The notes under the pieces were generated by a model. The model saw only the letters and a program-made list of their open reading frames with translations. It was not told the DNA's origin and searched no databases. A program made the translations under genes and the position numbers. A stretch of 64,000 nt of DNA from DATCYZ01 sp036526195. Lineage in GTDB: Bacteria; Pseudomonadota; Gammaproteobacteria; Burkholderiales; SG8-39. Positions 34,328 to 42,059 of the stretch are shown piece by piece. The stretch spans positions 5,904 to 69,903 of the forward strand of contig DATCYZ010000029.1 of assembly GCA_036526195.1 (NCBI GenBank). Reading direction: 5' to 3'. The first letter of the stretch is position 1. Each line of letters begins with the position of its first letter.

Positions 34328-34532
34328 CCCCCTCTGTCCGTTTGCCTGAGAAATTGGCGCCAGGACCGTCACGGCGGTCGGCGGCGCTTGTACCTTCGGC
34401 GAGGCGTCGCGCCCCTCGCGGGCCACGCGCCTTCTCTCCAGAGTGCCGAACCGCGCAGGTCCTTTTGCCTGAGAGTTTGCGGGGCGCTTACTCCTTCGGC
34501 GCCGGCAGGGCCGGTCTCTCCCATGCGCGGCG
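34328..34532 (-). ncRNA. Tandem glycine riboswitch (two aptamers)
   Basis: On the minus strand, two glycine aptamers lie head to tail in the gcvH leader. Aptamer 1 (about 34532-34455) has GGGAGAG (34522-34516), GCCGAAGGAG and CTCTCAGGCAAAAGGACC (34476-34459). Aptamer 2 (about 34445-34328) has CTGGAGAGAAG (34441-34431), GCCGAAGGT and TCTCAGGCAAACGGAC. These are the class-defining conserved strings, each present twice. Binding of glycine normally switches gcv expression on. The boundaries are approximate to 5-10 bases. Confidence 0.95.
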
Positions 34533-34545
34533 AATCGGCCCCGCC

Positions 34546-34574
34546 AATCTAGTCCGCGCCCCCGGTACTGTCAA
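34546..34574 (-). promoter_or_regulatory. Sigma-70 promoter of the glycine riboswitch-gcvHPT operon
   Basis: On the minus strand: perfect -35 TTGACA (34574-34569), 17-base spacer, -10 TAGATT (34551-34546), placing the start of transcription near 34539, a few bases before aptamer 1. The -35 overlaps the stop codon of the upstream acyl-CoA dehydrogenase gene, so there is no spare intergenic DNA. Confidence 0.85.
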
Positions 34575-36367
34575 TGCGCGCAGAGCCCCTGCGCGCGATC
34601 GAGCGGCACCGGCGCCTCGCCGAGCAGCAGGTCTTCGACCTCGCCGGCGCTCGCGCGGCCGCCCTCGCGCGCGAGCGGGTCCGCAACCGAGAGACGATGA
34701 TCGAGCACCAGGCGCGCCATCACCAGGCGCCGGGCGTCGCCGCCGCGTGCACCGAGCGTCGCGCCCTCCCAGGCCAGCAGCACCGCCGTGGCCGCGTGAT
34801 AGAGCGCCGAGGCGGCACGACGCACCTCGCGCTCGCCCCTCGGATCAGCGGCGACTTCACCGGCGAAGGCGGTGGCGCGCGCCAGCGCATCCTCGAGCCG
34901 GGTGCGCAGCGCAGGCGGCACGCCGGGCGCGCCGGACAGGCGCTTGCGCAGCGCGTCGGCGAGCGCCTCGTGGGCACGGTCCTTCGCCACCGCGCGTGTC
35001 ACCACGTCGAGCGCGTTGATGTTCGAGGTGCCCTCCCAGAGCGTGCCGATCTGGGCGTCGCGCGCGAGGCGCGGCATGACCCATTCCTCGATGTAACCGA
35101 GGCCGCCGCGCACCTCGAGCGCCAGGCTGGCGACCCGGATGTTGTCGCGGCAGGCGCGAAACTTGTACACCGGGGTGAGGATGCGCAGCAGCGCGGCGCC
35201 TTCGGCATCGCCGGCCTCGGCGCGGCCCATCGACTCGGCGGCGAGGCCGTACATCGAAAGTGCCTGCTCGGTGGGCAGCAGGATCTTCAGCAACTGGCGT
35301 CGCTGCAGGGGAATTTCTGCCAGTGGCCGCCCGAACTGGCGCCGTCCGCGCGCCGCGGCGAGCGCCTCGTTCAGGCAGCGGCGCATCATCGAGGCGGCGC
35401 GCACGCCGTGCGAGAGCCGCGACAGATTCACCTGCTGCATCATCTGCCTGAAGCCCTGCGTGGCCTCGCCCACCAGGTAGGCGATCGCGCCCTCGAAGCG
35501 GATCTCGCCCGAGGCCATCGAGCGCGTGCCGAGCTTGTCCTTCAGGCGCACGATGCGGTAGGCATTGCGCGAACCGTCCTCGGTGCGGCGCGGCAGCGCG
35601 AAGAGCGCGAGGCCCTTCGTGCCGGCCGGCGCGCCGCGCGGTCGCGCCAGCATCAGCGCAACGTCCGCATCCGCATGGCTGCAGAACCATTTCTCGCCGT
35701 GGATGCGAAAGCGCTCAAGGCCGTCCTCGCCGGTGCCGAGCGGCTCGGCCTCGGTCTCGAGCGCGCCGACGTCGGACCCCGCGGCCTTCTCGGTCATGAA
35801 CTGGGTGCCCTTCAGCATGGTCGCCGGGTCCTGCGACAGCATGCGATCGAGCAGCCGGGCCTTCAGCGGCGCCGAGCCGAAGCGCTTGAGCACGAAGTTC
35901 GAGGTGTCCGAGACGCTCACCGGACACATGATGCCGAACTCGCCCTGCACGAAGAGGTAGGTGAAGGCGTACTTCACCAGCGGCGGCGCGGCCTCGGGCA
36001 TGCCGAGCACGCCGGCGCGGTGGCTCATCGCCTGCAGGCCGTACTCGCAAAACGCAATCGTCTCCATCTCGCGGTAGGCCGCGTGGTACTCGATCCAGTC
36101 CTCGTCGCGGCCGAAGCGGTCGCGCGCGTGCAGCACCGGCGGGTGGCGATCAGCCTCGCGCGCGAGCGCGTCGAGCCGCCCGCCGGCGAGCGCCCCGAGG
36201 CGCGCGAAATGCGGCGTCATGCGCTCGAGCCAGTCCGGCGGCATGTAGAGCGTCAACAGGCTGCGAAACGAGGCGTCGGCCTGCCAGAAATCCATGCCCG
36301 CGCAATCCGGGGCAATATGGTGTGCGCCGTGGGGCTTGCGCGCGAGCCGTGCGCTGTCGTCCTGCAT
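34571..36367 (-). CDS. Acyl-CoA dehydrogenase, long-form
   Basis: 598-aa FAD-dependent acyl-CoA dehydrogenase, 200 residues longer than the short-chain type. Flavin-site segments TQFMTEKAAGSDVGALETEA and HGEKWFCSHADADVAL, and the catalytic-base region GTLWEGTSNINALDVVTR (Glu of WEGT). The C-terminal extension (about 480-598) is helical, as in the AidB-like and very-long-chain groups. ATG 36367 is supported by GAGGAGG 8 bases upstream; the upstream open frame has no family similarity. Divergent from coxD (80-base gap). Its stop overlaps the gcv promoter. Substrate chain length not predictable. Confidence 0.9.
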   Translation of the reverse strand: MQDDSARLARKPHGAHHIAPDCAGMDFWQADASFRSLLTLYMPPDWLERMTPHFARLGALAGGRLDALAREADRHPPVLHARDRFGRDEDWIEYHAAYREMETIAFCEYGLQAMSHRAGVLGMPEAAPPLVKYAFTYLFVQGEFGIMCPVSVSDTSNFVLKRFGSAPLKARLLDRMLSQDPATMLKGTQFMTEKAAGSDVGALETEAEPLGTGEDGLERFRIHGEKWFCSHADADVALMLARPRGAPAGTKGLALFALPRRTEDGSRNAYRIVRLKDKLGTRSMASGEIRFEGAIAYLVGEATQGFRQMMQQVNLSRLSHGVRAASMMRRCLNEALAAARGRRQFGRPLAEIPLQRRQLLKILLPTEQALSMYGLAAESMGRAEAGDAEGAALLRILTPVYKFRACRDNIRVASLALEVRGGLGYIEEWVMPRLARDAQIGTLWEGTSNINALDVVTRAVAKDRAHEALADALRKRLSGAPGVPPALRTRLEDALARATAFAGEVAADPRGEREVRRAASALYHAATAVLLAWEGATLGARGGDARRLVMARLVLDHRLSVADPLAREGGRASAGEVEDLLLGEAPVPLDRAQGLCAH

Positions 36368-36446
36368 CGCGGTCCTCCTCTGGAATGCCGGCCAGTTTAT
36401 GCCACCGGAGCCGGACCGCTGGCACGCGCGCGGCAAATATCCGAGA

Positions 36447-37376
36447 ATGAACCTTTTTGCGCCCATGCCAACCTCCCTCCCGAAATCCATCGACGCCACG
36501 CAGGCCCTGCTCGCCGGCGCGGACTACGTCGCCGAGCGCAGCCTAGCTACCGCGCTCTACCTGTCGCTTTCCATGCAGCGGCCGCTGTTCCTCGAAGGCG
36601 AGGCCGGCACCGGCAAGACCGAGATCGCCAAGGTGCTGGCGAGTTCGCTCGGCCGCGACCTGATCCGCCTGCAATGCTACGAGGGGCTCGACATCGCGCA
36701 GGCCGCCTACGAGTGGAACTACCCGCGGCAGATGATCGAGATCCGCATGGCGGAAGCCGAGGGCGTGAAATCGCGCGAAGGCCTCGCGCAGGACATCTTC
36801 TCGGAGAAGTTCCTGGTGCGCAGGCCGCTGTTGCGCGCGCTCGCCGGGACCGTCGCCCCGCCGGTGCTGCTGATCGACGAGCTCGACCGCACCGACGAGC
36901 CCTTCGAGGCGTACCTGCTCGAAGTGCTCTCGGACTGGCAGATCACCGTGCCCGAGCTCGGCACCATCCGCGCCGAGACCCCGCCCATCGTGGTGGTGAC
37001 CTCGAACCGCACGCGCGAGATCCATGACGCGGTCAAGCGCCGCTGCTTCTACCATTGGGTGGACTATCCGGACGCGGCGCGCGAACTCGAGATCCTCAAG
37101 CGCAAGGCGCCGAAGGCCGCGGGCGCCCTGTCGAAGGAAGTGGTCGCCTTCGTGCAGCGGCTGCGCGGCATCGATCTGTTCAAGCTGCCGGGCGTGGCCG
37201 AGACCATCGACTGGACCAACTGCCTGGTGGCGCTCGACCGCATCGCGCTCGACCCGCAGACCGTGAACGACACCCTCGGCGTGCTGCTCAAGTACCAGGA
37301 CGACATCGAGAAGATCGCCGGCGAGGAAGCCGAGCGCCTGGTCGCCGAGGCGAAGGGCGCGGCCGCGGCGGCCTGA
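36447..37376 (+). CDS. coxD: CoxD/MoxR-type AAA+ ATPase
   Basis: 309 aa AAA+ chaperone-type ATPase. Walker A GEAGTGKTE (about residue 46-54), Walker B VLLIDELDR, sensor 1 VVVTSNRTRE, and the C-terminal lid follow. Similar to CoxD, which in the CO dehydrogenase system helps install the metal centre together with the VWA protein CoxE. ATG 36447 gives MNLFAPMPTSLPKSIDATQALL. Followed 7 bases later by malonyl-CoA decarboxylase, then coxE and coxG. Divergent from the acyl-CoA dehydrogenase gene. Probably serves hydroxylases A and B, which have no maturation genes in their own operons. Confidence 0.92.
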   Translation: MNLFAPMPTSLPKSIDATQALLAGADYVAERSLATALYLSLSMQRPLFLEGEAGTGKTEIAKVLASSLGRDLIRLQCYEGLDIAQAAYEWNYPRQMIEIRMAEAEGVKSREGLAQDIFSEKFLVRRPLLRALAGTVAPPVLLIDELDRTDEPFEAYLLEVLSDWQITVPELGTIRAETPPIVVVTSNRTREIHDAVKRRCFYHWVDYPDAARELEILKRKAPKAAGALSKEVVAFVQRLRGIDLFKLPGVAETIDWTNCLVALDRIALDPQTVNDTLGVLLKYQDDIEKIAGEEAERLVAEAKGAAAAA

Positions 37377-37383
37377 CCCGGCG

Positions 37384-38670
37384 GTGGAAACCCCCGCCTT
37401 CCTGAAACGGCTGTTCGGGCGCGACCCGCATCGCGCCTCGACCCGGGCGCTCGCCCTGTGCCACGCGCTGATGAGCGAGCGCGGCGAGTCCTCCGGCGCC
37501 CTGCTCGCGCGCGAGGCCGCCACCGCGATCACGGCCCTGCCGCCGCTCGAGCGCGACCTGTTCTTTGACGGGCTCGCCGCCGGCTACGCGCCCTCGCCCG
37601 AGGCGGTGCTGCGCGCCGCCGAGGCCTACCGCAGCGATCCCGGCGCGCGCACGCTGGCGCGGCTGCAGGCGAGCGTCGACCCGCAGCGCCAGGAACTGTT
37701 CCGGCGCCTGAACATGGCCCCCGGCGGCACCGCGGCCCTGGTCAGGCTGCGCACGCAATTGCTCGCGGGACTGAAGACGCATCCCGACTGGTCCGCGGTA
37801 GACAGCGACCTGATGCACCTGTTCCGCAGCTGGTTCAACCGCGGCTTCCTGCGGCTCGAGCGCATCGACTGGCGCACGCCGGCGAACGTACTCGAGAAAC
37901 TGATCGCCTACGAGGCGGTGCACGCCATCCAGGGCTGGGACGACCTGCGCCGGCGCCTCGCGGCTGACCGGCGCTGCTTTGCCTTCTTCCACCCGGCGCT
38001 GCCCGAGGAACCGCTGATCTTCATCGAGGTGGCGCTGACCCGCGGCCTCGCCGCCGAGATCGCGCCGCTGATCGACCCCGCCGCCGCGGTGGAGGACCCG
38101 GAGAAGGCCACGCACGCGATCTTCTTCTCGATCACCAATTGCCAGGCGGGCCTGCGCGGCGTGTCCTTCGGCAACTTCCTCATCAAGCAGGTGGCGCGCG
38201 ACCTGCAGGCGATGCTGCCGAAGCTCAAGACCTTCGCCACGCTTTCGCCGGTGCCGGGCTTCGCGGCCTGGCTCGCCGGCGAGAAAGGGCGCCTCGGCGA
38301 GGCGCTCGCGCCGCTGGAGACGCCCGACTGGCACCGCAAGCCTCCCGCCGCGCTGGCGCCGGCGCTCACGGCGGCCTGCGCGCACTACCTGCTGCACGCG
38401 AAAAAGGGCGAGGCGCCGCTCGACCCGGTGGCGCGCTTCCACCTCGGCAACGGCGCGGCGCTCGAACGCGTCAACGTCTTCGCCGACCTGTCGGCCGCCG
38501 GCCTCGCGCGCGGCGCGGGCATGATGGTCAACTACGCCTACCGGCTGGAAGACGTCGAAGCCAACCACGAGGCCTTCGTCAAGGAACACCGCGTCATCGC
38601 CTCGCGCACGGTTGAGAAACAGGCCCGCGCCTGCCCGCTTGCGCCAGCGCGCGAGAAGGCGCGCGGATGA
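37384..38670 (+). CDS. Malonyl-CoA decarboxylase
   Basis: 428 aa; converts malonyl-CoA to acetyl-CoA and CO2. Family hallmarks: helical N-terminal oligomerisation domain (to about 165), then the catalytic domain with AFFHPALPEEPLIFIEVALT, FSITNCQAGLRGVSFGNFLIK, LSPVPGFAAWL and DPVARFHLGNGA, including the conserved His, Glu and Ser residues. GTG 37384 is the start. It is sandwiched between coxD and coxE, with the coxE start overlapping its stop (ATGA), an unexpected place for this enzyme. It may consume malonyl-CoA or a malonyl-type product of the ring-degradation pathway. Confidence 0.92.
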   Translation: METPAFLKRLFGRDPHRASTRALALCHALMSERGESSGALLAREAATAITALPPLERDLFFDGLAAGYAPSPEAVLRAAEAYRSDPGARTLARLQASVDPQRQELFRRLNMAPGGTAALVRLRTQLLAGLKTHPDWSAVDSDLMHLFRSWFNRGFLRLERIDWRTPANVLEKLIAYEAVHAIQGWDDLRRRLAADRRCFAFFHPALPEEPLIFIEVALTRGLAAEIAPLIDPAAAVEDPEKATHAIFFSITNCQAGLRGVSFGNFLIKQVARDLQAMLPKLKTFATLSPVPGFAAWLAGEKGRLGEALAPLETPDWHRKPPAALAPALTAACAHYLLHAKKGEAPLDPVARFHLGNGAALERVNVFADLSAAGLARGAGMMVNYAYRLEDVEANHEAFVKEHRVIASRTVEKQARACPLAPAREKARG

Positions 38671-39881
38671 TCCCGGCGATCGACCCGAACGCGCCTTCGG
38701 GACGGCTTGCAGAAAACGTCATGCACTTCGCGCGCCTGCTGCGCGCGGCGGGCCTGCGCATCGGCCCGGACCGCGTGGTCGACACGGTGCGCGCGCTGGA
38801 AATCGCCGGCCCCGAGCGGCGCGACGACTGGTACTGGACCATGTCGGCGGTGCTGCTCTCGCGCGAGGAGCAGCGGCCGATCTTCGACCAGGCATTTCGG
38901 CTGTTCTGGCGCGACCCGAAGCTCACCGAAAAGATGATGCAGCTGCTGCTGCCCAAGGTCTACGGCAGGAGCGCGAAGCCCGAGGACCAGCAGAGCCAGC
39001 GCCTCACCGACGCCCTCTTCGGCCAGAAGCAGGAAGAAGCGAAGCCGCGCGAGGAGCAGAAAATCGAGCTCGACGCCCGGCTCACCTTCTCGTCCTCGGA
39101 AGTGCTGCAGCGCATGGACTTCGACACCATGTCGGCGGCCGAGCTCTCGCAGGCAAAGAAGATGATCGCCGAGTTGCGCCTGCCGCTGCCGAAGCTGCGC
39201 ACGCGCCGGCACGTGACCGATCCTCGCGGCATGCGCGTGGACCTGCGCGCGACGCTGCGCGAGTCGATGCGCGAAGGCGGCGGCATCATCCCGCTGGTGC
39301 GCTCGGCGCCGCGCGAGCTGCACCCGCCGCTGGTGGTACTGTGCGACATCTCGGGCTCGATGAACCCCTACGCGCGCATGTTCCTGCACTTCCTGCACGC
39401 CCTGACCAACGACCGCGACCGCGTCACGGTGTTCGTCTTCGGCACCCGGCTCACCAACATCACGCGCCAGCTGCGGCATCGCGACGTCGACGTCGCCATG
39501 GCGAAGGTGGCGGACATCATCAAGGACTGGTCCGGCGGCACGCGCATCGGCAACTGCCTGCGCGAGTTCAACTGGCGCTGGGGCCGGCGCGTGCTCGGGC
39601 AGAATGCTTGCGTCATGCTGGTCTCCGACGGCCTGGACCGCGAGGCGGGCGAGGGCCTGTCGGAGGAGATGGAGCGGTTGTCCAAGTCCTGCCGCACGCT
39701 GGTCTGGCTCAATCCGCTGCTGCGCTACGAGCGCTTCGAGGCGCGTCCCGCAGGCGTGCGCGCGATGTTGCCGCATGTGGACATGTTCCTCCCGGTGCAT
39801 AATCTGAAGAGTCTGGTCGATCTGGCGCATACGCTCTCGAGGCCGGCCCGCGCATTGCAGGAGACCCGCGCATGGAAATGA
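38667..39881 (+). CDS. coxE: CoxE-like von Willebrand factor A protein
   Basis: 404 aa. The VWA domain in the C-terminal half has the MIDAS motif LCDISGSMNPYARM (DxSxS) and VFGTRLTNI; GGTRIGNCL corresponds to the Thr of the metal site. Functional partner of CoxD (MoxR ATPase) in maturation of molybdenum hydroxylases. Begins inside the malonyl-CoA decarboxylase stop (ATGA) and overlaps coxG by 10 bases. In the region before the VWA domain a run rich in Lys/Glu/Gln (about residues 110-140) looks disordered. Confidence 0.93.
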   Translation: MIPAIDPNAPSGRLAENVMHFARLLRAAGLRIGPDRVVDTVRALEIAGPERRDDWYWTMSAVLLSREEQRPIFDQAFRLFWRDPKLTEKMMQLLLPKVYGRSAKPEDQQSQRLTDALFGQKQEEAKPREEQKIELDARLTFSSSEVLQRMDFDTMSAAELSQAKKMIAELRLPLPKLRTRRHVTDPRGMRVDLRATLRESMREGGGIIPLVRSAPRELHPPLVVLCDISGSMNPYARMFLHFLHALTNDRDRVTVFVFGTRLTNITRQLRHRDVDVAMAKVADIIKDWSGGTRIGNCLREFNWRWGRRVLGQNACVMLVSDGLDREAGEGLSEEMERLSKSCRTLVWLNPLLRYERFEARPAGVRAMLPHVDMFLPVHNLKSLVDLAHTLSRPARALQETRAWK

Positions 39882-40345
39882 CAGGCGAAGAACTGATTCC
39901 CGCCACCCAGGCGCAGACCTGGGCGGCGCTGAACGACCCGGAAATCCTCAAGGCCTGCGTGCCGGGCTGCGAAGCCATCGACCGGGTCAGCGACACCGAG
40001 TACGCGGTACAGATGACCGCCCGCGTCGGCCCGGTGAGCGCGAAGTTCAAGGGCAAGCTGGAACTCTCTGACGTCAAGCCGCCGGAGTCCTACGCCCTGG
40101 CCTTCGAGGGACAGGGCGGCGTCGCCGGCTTCGGCAAGGGCGGCGCCACGGTGCGTCTCGCCCCCGAGGGCGAGGGCACCCGGCTGTACTACACCGCGAA
40201 GGCGAGCGTCGGCGGCAAGCTGGCGCAAATCGGCTCGCGACTGGTCGACATGGCCGCGAAGAAGATCGCCGGCCAGTTCTTCGCCGCCTTCAACGAGAAG
40301 GTGGCGAGCCTGAATCCCTCCGGAGGCGGCGATGGCGGGCGCTGA
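39872..40345 (+). CDS. coxG: CoxG-like SRPBCC protein
   Basis: 157 aa, entirely a CoxG/SRPBCC (START-like) domain: MTGEELIPATQAQTWAALNDPEILKACVPGCE and GGKLAQIGSRLVDMAAKKIAGQFFAAF. In the CO dehydrogenase system CoxG anchors or matures the enzyme at the membrane. A second CoxG domain in this window is fused to the Mo subunit of module B. Starts within the end of coxE and is overlapped by a small membrane-protein gene. Confidence 0.93.
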   Translation: MEMTGEELIPATQAQTWAALNDPEILKACVPGCEAIDRVSDTEYAVQMTARVGPVSAKFKGKLELSDVKPPESYALAFEGQGGVAGFGKGGATVRLAPEGEGTRLYYTAKASVGGKLAQIGSRLVDMAAKKIAGQFFAAFNEKVASLNPSGGGDGGR

Positions 40346-40472
40346 GCACGACGCGCCCGGCCCGGTGCCGCGCGACCCGGACCTGCCCGAGGTGGCCGAT
40401 TCCACGCTCGGCTTCGTCGCGGCCGGCGCGCTGCTGGTCTGCGTCGTCGCGCTGTTCACGCTGCTCGGCTGA
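40332..40472 (+). CDS. 46-residue single-span membrane protein
   Basis: ATG 40332 to TGA 40472, 46 codons. The first 24 residues are polar and acidic (MAGAEHDAPGPVPRDPDLPE) and the rest is one hydrophobic helix from about residue 25 to the end (LGFVAAGALLVCVVALFTLLG). GGAGGCG lies 5 bases before the start and the gene overlaps the end of coxG by 14 bases, an arrangement typical of coupled translation. Codon use fits the neighbours. No family recognised; position suggests a small membrane anchor or subunit linked to CoxDEG. Confidence 0.65.
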   Translation: MAGAEHDAPGPVPRDPDLPEVADSTLGFVAAGALLVCVVALFTLLG

Positions 40473-40483
40473 GCACCGCCGGC

Positions 40484-41215
40484 ATGGCGGCCCTGCTGTT
40501 CCGCGACGACGCCACGCTGCGGCAGTGCGAGGCGACGGTGGTCGCGGTGCACGGCGAAGGCAGCGAGGCCGCGCCCTGGCAGGTCGAGCTCGATCGCACG
40601 GTGTTCTATCCCCTCGGCGGCGGCCAGCCCGGCGATCGCGGCAGCCTGCGCGCCGCGGACGGCACCGAATGGCCCGTCACCGAGGCACGCAAGGGCGCGG
40701 GCGCGGAGGACGTGCTGCACCGGCTCGCACCGGGCGCGCCTGCCCCCGCCGTCGGCACGCAGGTCGAAGCCGAAATCGACTGGGACCATCGCCACCGCCT
40801 GATGCGCCTGCACACCGCGCTGCACCTGCTCTCGGCCGTGGTGCGCGCGCCGGTCACCGGCGGGCGCATCGCCGCGGACAAGGCGCACCTCGACTTCGAC
40901 ATCGAGATGGAGCAACTGAATCGCGAGGCGATCGAGGCCGGCGTCAACGCGCTGGTCGAGGCGGGGCACCCCACGCGCGCCCTCTGGATCACCGATGGCG
41001 AACTCGACGCCCGCCCGGACCTTGTGAAGACCATGTCGGTCGCGCCGCCGCGCGGCGAGGGCCGCGTGCGCCTGCTCGAGATCCCCGGCGTCGACCTGCA
41101 GGCCTGCGGTGGCACCCATGTGGCCAATACCGCCGAAATCGGCCGCCTGGCGGTGCTGCGCATCCGCTCCGAGGGACGGCGCAACCGGCGCGTCACGCTC
41201 GGTTTCGCCGCCTGA
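40484..41215 (+). CDS. alaX: Alanyl-tRNA editing protein AlaX
   Basis: 243-aa stand-alone editing domain that deacylates Ser- or Gly-tRNA(Ala). Zinc motif 1 is HTALH in RLHTALHLLSAVV, motif 2 is CGGTH in LQACGGTHVAN; all four ligands are present. The glycine-rich GGGQPGDRG loop before it is also typical. Length matches the AlaX-M group. Starts 11 bases after the small membrane protein; no functional relation to the coxDEG group is evident. Confidence 0.94.
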   Translation: MAALLFRDDATLRQCEATVVAVHGEGSEAAPWQVELDRTVFYPLGGGQPGDRGSLRAADGTEWPVTEARKGAGAEDVLHRLAPGAPAPAVGTQVEAEIDWDHRHRLMRLHTALHLLSAVVRAPVTGGRIAADKAHLDFDIEMEQLNREAIEAGVNALVEAGHPTRALWITDGELDARPDLVKTMSVAPPRGEGRVRLLEIPGVDLQACGGTHVANTAEIGRLAVLRIRSEGRRNRRVTLGFAA

Positions 41216-41342
41216 GCGCGCCGCCGGTCCCGCGCGCCGCGCCGTTCATCCGGGATCTGCGCGGGGCAGGCATTAGTTCCTGTCTTGCACATTCTGACAA
41301 AGCCTACCCTTGGGCTGCACTTTCGCCCGACCCCACAGGCCC

Positions 41343-42038
41343 ATGACCACCACCGAAACCACCACCCTCGGCCCCATCGCCTACGCCGCGCCCCAGCGCC
41401 GGCTCGCCGTCGTGCTCGTCGCGCAGCTGCGCAACTTCGGCCGCATGAGCGAGCGCCTGCCCTCGTTCGAGGTGCTGCGCGTCATCGAGCGATTCACCCG
41501 CATGGTGGGCGATTGCGCCGCGGCCTATGCAGGGGAACTGCTCTCCGCGCACAACGACACGCTGCTGATGGTCTTTCGCAACGCCACCCCGCCGCAATGC
41601 GCGCACCAGGCGGTGCGGGCGGCGCAGTCGATCCAGCTCGAGTTCGGCGCGCTTGCGGAAGCCTGGCAGGACGCCTACGGCATGCAGTCCGCGGTCTCCA
41701 TGGGCGTGCACCTTGGCGAACTGGTCTCGGGCCGCGTCGGCCCGGACGATGCGCGCCGCGAGACGGTCTACGGCGACACGCTGACGCTGGCAGAGCGCCT
41801 TGCCGATCGCGCGCGCTCCGGGGAATTCGTGCTGTCGGACTCGGTGATGGGCGCGCTCGAGGTGGCCAATCTCGGCCTGGACGCCGAGCCGCTGCCGATG
41901 CTGCGGCTGCCGGACCGCGAGGACACGCGCATCTTCGGCGTGCTGCTCGACACAAGGCTCGACTTCACCGCACCGGCGTCGACCCGCGCCGAGGACGAGG
42001 TCAGGACCGAACCCAGCGTCATCACGCAGCGGCTCTGA
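41343..42038 (+). CDS. Class III adenylyl/guanylyl cyclase-like domain protein, degenerate metal site
   Basis: 231 aa, a single nucleotide-cyclase homology domain (about residues 20-205) with no sensor domain. Aligned to class III cyclases, the first metal Asp is Gln28 (VLVAQLRNFGRMSERL), while the second, Asp72 in the NDTLLMVF hairpin, is kept. The distal half is well conserved: VSMGVHLGELVSGRVG, RETVYGDTLTLAERLADRA, GEFVLSD. With one of two metal ligands gone it is probably not an active cyclase and may be a nucleotide-binding or regulatory relic. ATG 41343 was chosen; an upstream TTG is less likely. Confidence 0.8.
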   Translation: MTTTETTTLGPIAYAAPQRRLAVVLVAQLRNFGRMSERLPSFEVLRVIERFTRMVGDCAAAYAGELLSAHNDTLLMVFRNATPPQCAHQAVRAAQSIQLEFGALAEAWQDAYGMQSAVSMGVHLGELVSGRVGPDDARRETVYGDTLTLAERLADRARSGEFVLSDSVMGALEVANLGLDAEPLPMLRLPDREDTRIFGVLLDTRLDFTAPASTRAEDEVRTEPSVITQRL

Positions 42039-42059
42039 AGCCGCACGCCGCGCAGCGAC

